A stretch of 56,420 nt of DNA, taken from an uncultured Acidobacteriia bacterium. GTDB lineage: Bacteria > Acidobacteriota > Terriglobia > Bryobacterales > Bryobacteraceae. Shown one piece after another: positions 49,874-56,420 of this stretch; the stretch's first letter is position 1; every line of letters starts with the position of its first letter. The stretch lies in the NCBI GenBank assembly GCA_903929755.1, contig CAIYVZ010000179.1:1-56420 (forward strand), read 5' to 3'. A program made the translations under genes and the position numbers. The notes beneath the pieces were generated by a model, which saw only the letters and a list, made by a program, of their open reading frames with translations, did not search any database and had not been told where the DNA came from.

Positions 49874-50424
49874 ATTTGCAATGCTGAAGCGTAAAGTCTG
49901 CTGCGTGAACTTCAGACGCTGACCGGGGGCACCGCTCACGGATGTGTTGCAGTCTGCATCGGCGGAGAAGTTGGAAAAGAAGAGGGTGAAAGTGCGCCTC
50001 GACGACTCATATGACCCTCATCTGTTCATGAAGGGAGTTACGCCGACAGCAGGTGGGCCGCCAGTGGCGAACACAAATGCCCAGCGACGGAAAGAACGTC
50101 TGCGGCGGCAAAAGTCGGAAGCAGGTCCAAACAGGTTGTTCCGTTAATGGGCGATCCACCGTCGACAACACAGGACAGGGGTTTAATTTGCAGGTTGCCG
50201 GTAGTACTGAAAAACTACAGTACTTGACGGAAAGCAAAAGGGGGGGGGTAGTCTTTAGATGGTCCTAATTATTTGTCGGCATAATGCCCTTGGGGCTGCG
50301 GCAATTACTTGGGTTTCTGGATGTGGCCCCGGCCTTTGCCGGTCACTTGGTAAGTAAAAATACAGTTCCCGGTCCTGCGGTTCTGGGAACGCAGGAAACT
50401 ATGCTGTTTTACGGAGGAAGTTTT
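49874..50424. other. Intergenic region upstream of the PEP-CTERM gene
   Basis: About 550 bp without a convincing gene; a 67-codon Lys/Arg-rich frame at 49944-50147 has no recognisable domain. Possible regulatory parts: an inverted repeat AGTACTG (50203-50209) / CAGTACT (50218-50224) directly abutting TTGACG (50224-50229), then a run of nine or more G (from 50240). The AT-rich part near 50263-50285 may contain a -10. A strong ribosome binding site GGAGGA (50413-50418) precedes the next gene. Confidence 0.45.
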
Positions 50425-51126
50425 ATGAAAAAAAGTCTTACGTTTGTTCTGGGATGCTTCGCAGCATCCCTCATGATTGGAACCGCGACAGGGGCGACGT
50501 TGTCATACGGCGCTCTCGCGGCTCCTGGTACGTATTTCGGAAGTGGGAATCCAAACACTGGGTGGACGGTTTCGACGGACACCACCAATAACCTGGAGCT
50601 TGGCCTCGGTGCCTTCGAGCGCTTTACTGCCGTTACAAATCAAGTGAATTCCGTTTATTACGAACCTGTCGGGCCAACAACGCAGCCGGGAAGAACTGGC
50701 TCCTATTGGGGATTTAAGTTCTCGGTCAACACCAATGTTGATGGTACAGGGTCCGCTATTGTGGGAGATTATAACTATAATTTGAGTATCAGTGATCTCA
50801 CGACTTCCACCAACGTGTCGTTTGACCCGACTTTGCTCCCGGACAACTCCCTGAGCGGGACGAGTGGGTTTCAAAACGCTGAATCCCTTCATTTTTCGTT
50901 CCTTGCGACTCCTTTGGCATACGATATGAATGCCGCAGATACGTACCGCATCATCCTTTCTGCAACTCCGAGGTCCGGGTTGTACGCGGAGAATTCGGTT
51001 TCCATTGATGTTGTCACGCAGACTCCCGAGCCTGGGACTTCTTCGATGGTGGTTTTTGGTACCGGGACCGCCTTCGTTGTTCTCGGACTCCGGCGTCGCA
51101 AGCGCCAGTATTTACCCCAGTTGTAG
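50425..51126 (+). CDS. PEP-CTERM sorting-domain protein
   Basis: A 233-residue exported protein; the ATG at 50425 follows GGAGGA at an ideal distance and begins MKKSLTFVLGCFAASLMIG, a signal peptide. The C-terminus is a PEP-CTERM sorting tail: TPEPGTSSMVVFGTGTAFVV, then LGLRRRKR. That is a Pro-Glu-Pro motif, a hydrophobic helix and a basic end, which EpsH/exosortase removes. The middle (about 180 residues, few charged, many Asn/Thr/Ser) is a typical variable PEP-CTERM ectodomain with no known domain. No exosortase gene lies in the window. Surface or exopolysaccharide-associated location is expected. Confidence 0.92.
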   Translation: MKKSLTFVLGCFAASLMIGTATGATLSYGALAAPGTYFGSGNPNTGWTVSTDTTNNLELGLGAFERFTAVTNQVNSVYYEPVGPTTQPGRTGSYWGFKFSVNTNVDGTGSAIVGDYNYNLSISDLTTSTNVSFDPTLLPDNSLSGTSGFQNAESLHFSFLATPLAYDMNAADTYRIILSATPRSGLYAENSVSIDVVTQTPEPGTSSMVVFGTGTAFVVLGLRRRKRQYLPQL

Positions 51127-51136
51127 TTTCTTTGCG

Positions 51137-51175
51137 AGCCTTGGCGTCACCGGAATACTCGGTGGCACCAAGGCT
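51137..51175 (+). terminator. Interrupted hairpin after the PEP-CTERM gene
   Basis: AGCCTTGG (51137-51144) pairs with CCAAGGCT (51168-51175), and CACCG (51148-51152) with CGGTG (51160-51164), separated by a 3-nt internal loop. No T-tract follows, so it is a weak or partial terminator, or an RNA-stabilising hairpin. Confidence 0.5.
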
Positions 51176-51199
51176 ATTACAGAGATGGAAGTAATTCAG

Positions 51200-51266
51200 G
51201 GCCGTTGTCGTAACATGCAATCTGGGGGCTTTCCAGATGCGCTTTGTTCCGACAACGGCCTTTTTT
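51200..51266 (+). promoter_or_regulatory. Terminator-shaped hairpin enclosing the M13 peptidase start codon
   Basis: GGCCGTTGTCG (51200-51210) pairs perfectly with CGACAACGGCC (51250-51260), followed directly by six T (51261-51266). Within the 39-nt loop ATCTGG (51220-51225) pairs with CCAGAT (51233-51238), so the ATG at 51237-51239 is inside a second stem. The right arm and T-tract encode residues 5-10 of the peptidase signal peptide. It could be an attenuator, or a terminator of the upstream gene that the coding region has grown over. Confidence 0.6.
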
Positions 51267-53285
51267 ATTGCCGTCTCCTTTGTTTCCATAGTGCCTGTGG
51301 GGGCGCAGACTCCACAGGCGCCTTCGGCGGGAATTGATCTCGGCGCGATTGACCGCGCGGCCAATCCCTGCAACGATTTTTATCAGTACGCGTGCGGGAT
51401 CTGGATGAAGAATAATCCGATTCCCGGAGATCAGGCGCGTTGGGGTCGGTTTGATGAGTTGGCTATGCGCAATCGCGAGACCCTGAAGGCGATTCTGGAA
51501 GAGACTGCGGTGGAGAAACCGGGGCGCACACCGAATCAGAAACTGATCGGCGATCAGTATGCGTCGTGCATGGATGAGGCTGGGATTGAGAAGAAGGGCC
51601 TGGCGGGGCTCCAGCCGACGCTCGACCGACTTGCTAAAGGTTCCGGCAAGACGTGGCTGGCCGAGGAAGTGGCGCGACTGCATGCGGCCAGCGTGAATGT
51701 GTTGTTCCGCCTGGGGCCGACGCAGGACGCGAAAGATTCGAACAAGACCATCGCGAATCTGGGCCAGGCTGGCTTGACCTTGCCGGATCGTGACTATTAC
51801 CTGAAGACGGACGCGAAGTCAGAAGAACTGAAGTCGAAGTACGTTGCGCACGTCCAGAAGATGTTTGCGCTGCTGGGGCATGATGCGGCGCGGGCGGCCG
51901 CGGAAGCCAGGGTGGTGATGGCGTTCGAGACGGCGCTGGCTAAGGTCTCGGCGGACCGCGTGACACTGCGGGATCCGCAGAAACGATATAACGCGGTCAC
52001 GCTGGCACAACTGGGGCAGACCGCCTCGGGGTTTGCGTGGGATGCGTACCTGAAGCGTGTGAACGTGACGGAGCAGACGTTCAATACCGCGTCTCCGGCA
52101 TTCCTGAATGGTATGAGTTCCGCGGTCGCCACGGCGTCTCCGGCCGACGTGAAAACGTATCTGACGTGGCACGTTCTGAACGATGCGGCAGGTATGTTGC
52201 CGAAAGCATTTGTGGCGGAAGATTTCCAGTTCAGCGAGGCGACGCTGCAGGGCGTGAAAGAACTTGCGCCGCGCTGGCGCCGGTGTGTGGTGATGGTGGA
52301 TCGGCAACTGGGCGAGGCGCTCGGCCAGGAATACGTCACACGCACATTTGGCGAAGAAGGTAAGCAGCGAACGCTGAAGATGGTGGGCGAGATTGAGGCG
52401 TCCATGGAGAAGGACGTGAAGTCGCTCGACTGGATGAGCGAGGCGACGAAGACGCAGGCGCTGGAAAAATTGCACAAGGTGGCGAACAAGATCGGGTACC
52501 CCGAGAAGTGGCGCGATTATTCGAGCGTGAAGATTGTGCGCGGGGATCTGATCGGGAATGACGAGCGGGTTGCGGCGTTCGCGTTCCGGCGGCAACTGGA
52601 GAAGATCGGGCATCCACCAGATAAGGCCGAGTGGAGCATGACGCCGCCTACGGTGAATGCCTACTACAGTCCGGCGGCGAATAATATCAACTTCCCGGCG
52701 GGGATTTTGCAGCCCCCGTTCTTCTTCAAGGGCGGTGACGAGGCGGCGAATTACGGGGCTATTGGCGCCGTGGTGGGCCATGAACTGACGCACGGTTTCG
52801 ACGATTCCGGACGGCAGTATGACGGCGACGGGAATCTGCGCGAATGGTGGACCGAAGAGGACGCGAAGAAGTTCAAGGAGCGCGCCGATTGCATCGTGCA
52901 GGAGTACAGCGCATTTAAGGCGACGGCCGATACGAACCTGAACGGGAAGCTGACGCTGGGCGAGAATGGCGCGGATAACGGCGGTGTCCGCCTGGCGTTT
53001 ATGGCGCTGATGGATGCGGTTTCGAAGCTGGACGCCGCGGGCGGGAAGAGTATGCCGGGAGTGGCGGATTACACGCCGCAGCAGAGGTTCTTCCTCGCGT
53101 ACGGGCAGGTTTGGTGCCAGAACATTAGTGAGGAAGCGGCCCGGCTGCGGGCCGTGACAGATCCGCATTCTTTGGGACGTTATCGGGTAAACGGCGTCGT
53201 ACAGAACATGCCGGAGTTTCAGAAGGCGTTTGGATGCCAGGTGGGTCAGCCGATGGTGAAGGAAAACGGGTGCAGAGTATGGTAA
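51237..53285 (+). CDS. M13 family zinc metallopeptidase (neprilysin/PepO-like)
   Basis: A 682-residue exported peptidase with signal MRFVPTTAFFIAVSFVSIVP. The M13 N-terminal domain starts NPCNDFYQYACGIWMKNNPIP. The catalytic zinc site VVGHELTHGFDDSGRQYDGDG has H-E-x-x-H at residues 515-519, and the third ligand Glu lies in GENGADNGGV. The C-terminal CRVW matches the family end (C-x-x-W). It cleaves small to medium peptides in the periplasm. The start codon lies within a strong hairpin (51200-51260). The stop overlaps the next peptidase gene by 7 nt, suggesting joint production. Confidence 0.95.
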   Translation: MRFVPTTAFFIAVSFVSIVPVGAQTPQAPSAGIDLGAIDRAANPCNDFYQYACGIWMKNNPIPGDQARWGRFDELAMRNRETLKAILEETAVEKPGRTPNQKLIGDQYASCMDEAGIEKKGLAGLQPTLDRLAKGSGKTWLAEEVARLHAASVNVLFRLGPTQDAKDSNKTIANLGQAGLTLPDRDYYLKTDAKSEELKSKYVAHVQKMFALLGHDAARAAAEARVVMAFETALAKVSADRVTLRDPQKRYNAVTLAQLGQTASGFAWDAYLKRVNVTEQTFNTASPAFLNGMSSAVATASPADVKTYLTWHVLNDAAGMLPKAFVAEDFQFSEATLQGVKELAPRWRRCVVMVDRQLGEALGQEYVTRTFGEEGKQRTLKMVGEIEASMEKDVKSLDWMSEATKTQALEKLHKVANKIGYPEKWRDYSSVKIVRGDLIGNDERVAAFAFRRQLEKIGHPPDKAEWSMTPPTVNAYYSPAANNINFPAGILQPPFFFKGGDEAANYGAIGAVVGHELTHGFDDSGRQYDGDGNLREWWTEEDAKKFKERADCIVQEYSAFKATADTNLNGKLTLGENGADNGGVRLAFMALMDAVSKLDAAGGKSMPGVADYTPQQRFFLAYGQVWCQNISEEAARLRAVTDPHSLGRYRVNGVVQNMPEFQKAFGCQVGQPMVKENGCRVW

Positions 53286-55018
53286 CGGGACGCTGGTTGG
53301 TCGGGTTGCTCGGCTGCGTGGGCTTGTTTGGACAAGCGGTGCCGAAGGCCTGGGTGGTGAAGAGCAACCAGAACGCTCAGTTGCTGATCTCACTGGGCGC
53401 AAAGTACAGCCCGGAAGGTGCGTCCTCACAGGGTATGCCGGGGTTCGACGACAGGATCTCGGAGCCGACGCCGGAGAATATCGCGAAACAGAAGGCCGAC
53501 CTGCAGGCAGCCCGTAAGGAACTGCAGGCGCGGTTGGCGGCGGAGACGGACCCTCTGGTGAAACAGGATCTGGAGATACTGATTGCGGACGCGGATCGCG
53601 ATATCCGATCACAAGAGGCGAACGAGAAGACGTTCCTGCCTTATATGAATGTGGCCGGCCTGATTTTCTCTGGCGAAAAGACATTGTTGGACGAGCAGAC
53701 TCAGGCCGAACGGCGTCCGGCGGCGGTGACCCGGCTGCGCAAGTATACGGGTCTGGAACCTGGCTATACGCCCGTGACGCAGCTCGCGATGGCGCGGTAT
53801 CGGGAGAAGGCAAAGAATCCGGCATTGCTGGGTCCGGCTAAGGAGCTGATCGAGAAGAATCTGGAGAATACCTCGACTTATGTGACGGGGCTGGGCATTC
53901 TGCTGGAGAAGTATAAGTTGCAGGGTTACAGCGAGGCTTACGCGAAGCTGCGGGAGCAACTGGCCGAGTATGACGAGTTTGTACGCAAGGAAGTGATGCC
54001 GCGTGCACGAACGGATTTCCGGTTGCCTCCCGCGATTTATCAGACGGCGCTGGATAACTATGGTGTGGACTATACGTCGGCTGATCTGGCGAAGCTGGCG
54101 CACCAGGGGTTCACCGATATCCAGAAGCAGATGGCTGATGTTGCGGTGCGGGTGGCCAAGGCGCGGAATCTGCCGAGTTCGGACTATCGTAGTGTGATTC
54201 GGGAGTTGAAGAAAGAACAGTTCACGGCGGATGAGATCTTGCCGAAGTATGAAGCGACGCTAAAGCAGATTGAGGAGATTGTCCGGAAGAATCATCTGCT
54301 GACCCTGCCGGAGAGACCGGCGCGGATCGTGATCGCGTCGGCCGCGGAGACGGCGCAGCAGCCCGCCCCGCACATGCAGCCTCCGCCCTTGATGAATAAC
54401 AAGGGCGAGCGCGGCAGCTTCGTGTTGCCTCTGGCGACGAAGGGCGCGAATGGGGTGGAGTTGAAGTATGACGACTTCACCTTCGCGGCGGCGGCGTGGA
54501 CGCTGACCGCGCATGAGGCAAGGCCGGGGCATGAGTTGCAGTTCGCGTCGATGGTAGAGCGCGGCGTTTCGCTGGCGCGGGCGATGTTCGCGTTTAACAG
54601 CACGAACGTGGAGGGCTGGGGCCTGTACGCGGAGTGGTTCATGCTGCCGTATATGCCGGACGAGGGTAAGCTGATTTCGCTGCAGTTGCGGATGCTGCGG
54701 GCGGCTCGTGCGTTTCTGGATCCGGAGTTGCAGTCGGGGAAGGTGACGCCGGAGCAGGCGATGAAGGTTCTGGAAGAGGACGTGGTTTGCTCGAAGGCGT
54801 TTGCGACGGAGGAAGTGGAGCGGTTCACGTTCCGGATGCCGGGCCAGGCGGTTTCGTATTACGACGGGTATTCGCGGCTGCTGGAGCTACGCCTGGAGGT
54901 GGAGAAGGCACTGGGACCGAAGTTCGAGGCGGGGAAATTTCATGACTTCATCTTGAGCCAGGGTTTGCTACCACCGGGGTTGTTGCGGAAGGCAGTGCTG
55001 GCGGAGTTTGTGAAGTAA
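53279..55018 (+). CDS. DUF885 family metallopeptidase-like protein
   Basis: A 579-residue exported protein from ATG 53279 (signal TGRWLVGLLGCVGLFGQA). It is all-helical with the DUF885 zinc signature HEARPGHE at residues 412-419 (H-E-x-x-P-G-H), and later FNSTNVEGWGLYAEWFMLPY, where the third ligand Glu is expected. The C-terminus (MPGQAVSYYDGYSRLLELR) is also characteristic. Family members are presumed peptidases. Its 7-nt overlap with the M13 gene suggests coupled translation and a shared role in peptide degradation, perhaps of peptides imported by the TonB-receptors; that link is inference. Confidence 0.92.
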   Translation: MVTGRWLVGLLGCVGLFGQAVPKAWVVKSNQNAQLLISLGAKYSPEGASSQGMPGFDDRISEPTPENIAKQKADLQAARKELQARLAAETDPLVKQDLEILIADADRDIRSQEANEKTFLPYMNVAGLIFSGEKTLLDEQTQAERRPAAVTRLRKYTGLEPGYTPVTQLAMARYREKAKNPALLGPAKELIEKNLENTSTYVTGLGILLEKYKLQGYSEAYAKLREQLAEYDEFVRKEVMPRARTDFRLPPAIYQTALDNYGVDYTSADLAKLAHQGFTDIQKQMADVAVRVAKARNLPSSDYRSVIRELKKEQFTADEILPKYEATLKQIEEIVRKNHLLTLPERPARIVIASAAETAQQPAPHMQPPPLMNNKGERGSFVLPLATKGANGVELKYDDFTFAAAAWTLTAHEARPGHELQFASMVERGVSLARAMFAFNSTNVEGWGLYAEWFMLPYMPDEGKLISLQLRMLRAARAFLDPELQSGKVTPEQAMKVLEEDVVCSKAFATEEVERFTFRMPGQAVSYYDGYSRLLELRLEVEKALGPKFEAGKFHDFILSQGLLPPGLLRKAVLAEFVK

Positions 55019-55510
55019 AAAGCCAACCATTATGGTTTGCTCACATCGAGCAAGTGAGCTCGGACCACCGCATTTTCACGTTTGCGCAGACTTGCTGCGA
55101 ATTTCGTCAGGTCAGATCGCCAGTACCAAGACTCCCAGATCATGGACCTATCGTAGAACAACGTCTCGAATTCGTCCCCCGCTGTATCTTTCGGTCATCT
55201 GCGCGGAATTATCCATGGTGCTTTGGTCAGCGGGGAGTGGGTGAGGTTGCCGCCGATCTTCTGGTCGCCGTGGAGATCTCAGGCAGCCCGGTGTCAATGG
55301 AGGCGCATGGTGTTTCAGTGGAGTCTCCCGCAACCCTGGTCGAGTCGGGGAGCCCGGCTGGTCGTGGACGCCGTTGATCTCAGGGCGCAGATTCAGGCGA
55401 CATCGCCGCCTTCTCTGGCCCCGCCTCGAATCGTTATTGCGGCCAGGAACGTATCCCGAAGTGTGAATTCACCAACGGGACTCGCCACGCGAAAAAGGTA
55501 GACTATTGGT
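55019..55510. other. Intergenic stretch with no recognised gene
   Basis: About 490 bp. Several short overlapping frames (70-107 codons) on the plus strand have no domain or credible start. No terminator with a T-tract follows the DUF885 gene. The sequence may be decayed coding DNA, but I could not identify a parent. Confidence 0.4.
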
Positions 55511-55741
55511 ATGCCGCTGTCCGAGTTGATCGTCATCGACGCTGAGATCGTGGGCGGTAAGCCCGTGATTCGTGGAACGCGTCTTGCGGTCGAGTTCATT
55601 TTAGAATTGCTGGCGGCTGGTCAATCGGAATCCGACCTGCTGATGAACTATCCCGGCCTGACGCATGAGGATATTCTTGCGTGCTTGTCTTACGCCAGCT
55701 ACCTGGCACATGAGTATAGGGCGTATCCGATCCCCGCGTAA
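55511..55741 (+). CDS. DUF433 antitoxin
   Basis: A 76-residue DUF433 protein: IVIDAEIVGGKPVIRGTRLA at the N-terminus (the G-x-P-x-I-x-G-T-R signature), VEFILELLAAGQSESDLLMNYPGLTHEDILACLSYA in the helical core. These small winged-helix proteins neutralise DUF5615-type toxins and bind DNA for autoregulation. The stop codon TAA is directly followed by the ATG of the toxin gene. It belongs to the short GTR subtype, unlike the SRVSLDS-type remnant at 1997-2353. Confidence 0.93.
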   Translation: MPLSELIVIDAEIVGGKPVIRGTRLAVEFILELLAAGQSESDLLMNYPGLTHEDILACLSYASYLAHEYRAYPIPA

Positions 55742-56104
55742 ATGCGCCTCCTCGCAGACGAGAACTTCTCGAAGCCCATAGTCGAGGCGCTACGTGGCGC
55801 GGGTCACGATGTTCTTTGGGTTCGAACCGATTGCCCCGGATGGAAAGATCTTGCGATTCTGGAACTGGCCGAGGCGGAATCCAGAATTGTTCTGACCCTG
55901 GACAAAGACTTTCTGCAGCTTGCCCTCCAGCGGCGAAGCCCCATTGAAAACGCCGGCGTTGTTCTATTTCGAGTACTTCCTGCGACGCCTGAAAACTTGA
56001 TGCCGGTCGTACGCTCGTTCGTGGCGAGCAATCGGGACTGGACCGGGCATATCAGCACGATCACGGCTAACGGAATCCAGATGATAACGGCGCGGCGGAA
56101 ATAA
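55742..56104 (+). CDS. DUF5615 PIN-like toxin
   Basis: A 120-residue PIN-like protein. MRLLADENFSKPIVEALRGAGHDVLWVRTD carries the first acidic pair (Asp6-Glu7), AILELAEAESRIVLTLDKDF the central acids (Asp52, Asp54 region), and GVVLFRVLPATPENLM the family C-terminal strand. These Mut7-C/DUF5615 proteins are presumed ribonuclease toxins paired with DUF433. No gap separates it from the antitoxin gene; it converges on pntB. Confidence 0.92.
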   Translation: MRLLADENFSKPIVEALRGAGHDVLWVRTDCPGWKDLAILELAEAESRIVLTLDKDFLQLALQRRSPIENAGVVLFRVLPATPENLMPVVRSFVASNRDWTGHISTITANGIQMITARRK

Positions 56105-56105
56105 G

Positions 56106-56420
56106 TTAATGCCCGCCAGCCAGTTCCTTCACCAGGCTGGCCACGAAGCTCTTTGCATCCCCGAACAACATCAGCGTATTCGGAGCATAGTACAGTTCGT
56201 TGTCGATCCCGGCGAAACCTGCCGACATACCTCGCTTGATAATCATCACGGTCCGGGCCTTGTACGCATCCAGAATCGGCATGCCGGCAATCGGGCTGTT
56301 CGGGTCGTTCTTCGCGGCGGGGTTCACGATGTCGTTCGCGCCTACGATCAACGCCACATCCGTCATGCCCATTTCCGAGTTGATATCTTCCATCTCGACG
56401 AGCTTGTCGTAGGGGACATC
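56106..56420 (-). CDS. pntB: NAD(P) transhydrogenase subunit beta, C-terminal part (continues past the window edge)
   Basis: The last 104 residues of PntB, open to the right edge ([20 protein letters not shown] at the start). It contains the NADP-binding dIII motifs [54 protein letters not shown] and [20 protein letters not shown]. The enzyme uses the proton gradient to transfer hydride from NADH to NADP+. The rest of the gene, and presumably pntA, lie to the right of this window. Confidence 0.95.
   Translation of the reverse strand, partial: DVPYDKLVEMEDINSEMGMTDVALIVGANDIVNPAAKNDPNSPIAGMPILDAYKARTVMIIKRGMSAGFAGIDNELYYAPNTLMLFGDAKSFVASLVKELAGGH

Noticed and set aside
49944-50147. 67-codon Lys/Arg-rich ORF after aceE
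   Set aside because: No ribosome binding site at the expected distance, no domain, and unusual composition; kept as non-coding.
50324-50341. Sigma-54-like TGGC...TTTGC upstream of the PEP-CTERM gene
   Set aside because: The GG and GC elements are 11 bp apart rather than the required 10, so it would not fit the sigma-54 consensus.
51819-53825. 668-codon antisense frame over the M13 and DUF885 genes
   Set aside because: Arg/Pro/Ser-rich shadow of two clear peptidase genes.

Overview
The window is a high-GC bacterial chromosome segment that looks acidobacterial, most likely of the Bryobacter/Solibacter type. This is an inference from gene content. There are two very large Oar/CarboxypepD_reg-type TonB-dependent receptors, two FG-GAP/ASPIC-UnbV proteins, a TIGR03790 protein, an M13 and a DUF885 peptidase in tandem, an ECF sigma factor beside a kinase-like gene, a PEP-CTERM protein and REP/RAYT-type repeats. 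No ribosomal RNA or other decisive taxonomic marker is present.

Layout. Positions 1-113 hold the last 36 codons of an IS66-like transposase. A 16-spacer type I-E-like CRISPR array starts 46 bp after its stop codon (160-1146, 61-bp period); no cas gene lies in the window. A VapBC-type toxin-antitoxin pair follows the decayed last repeat, then a DUF433 remnant, then two tandem related proteins of unknown function, the second with a SEC-C zinc motif. A leftward block (9333 to 4098) encodes a 3-hydroxyacyl-CoA dehydrogenase, a secreted alpha/beta hydrolase, a cyclase-family hydrolase, a stand-alone PEP/pyruvate-binding ATP-grasp protein, an HD-like protein and a Uma2 nuclease-fold protein. glgC reads rightward from 9447.

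A second leftward block (18689 to 10750) encodes a beta-helix protein, a PpiC-TPR-FG-GAP-ASPIC fusion, a CusF-SCO fusion, a CRTAC1-type protein and a TPR protein. It is interrupted by a REP-flanked RAYT remnant. Two TonB-receptor genes (19054-22731 and 33009-36344) have good predicted sigma-70 promoters and terminators. Between them lie NIF3, a GNAT-MFP-RND efflux cluster, tRNA-Ser(GCU), a sulfatase, a sugar-nucleotide-type epimerase and a prepilin peptidase.

The right third holds rfbD, a zinc-ribbon membrane protein, a LysR regulator, a cytochrome c, TIGR03790, a translationally overlapping MoxR AAA/TraB-like pair, a LamG protein, an ECF sigma factor with an amber-interrupted pseudokinase, SoxCD-type sulfite dehydrogenase genes, aceE, a PEP-CTERM protein, the two metallopeptidases, a DUF433/DUF5615 toxin-antitoxin pair and the 3' end of pntB at the edge.

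The best candidates for something undescribed are the MoxR/TraB-like pair (40224-42888), a terminator-shaped hairpin that encloses the start codon of the M13 peptidase gene (51200-51266), and the SCO-CRTAC1-TPR cluster with its PpiC-ASPIC fusion. The CRISPR array next to a transposase tail and the ECF/pseudokinase pair are also worth checking.
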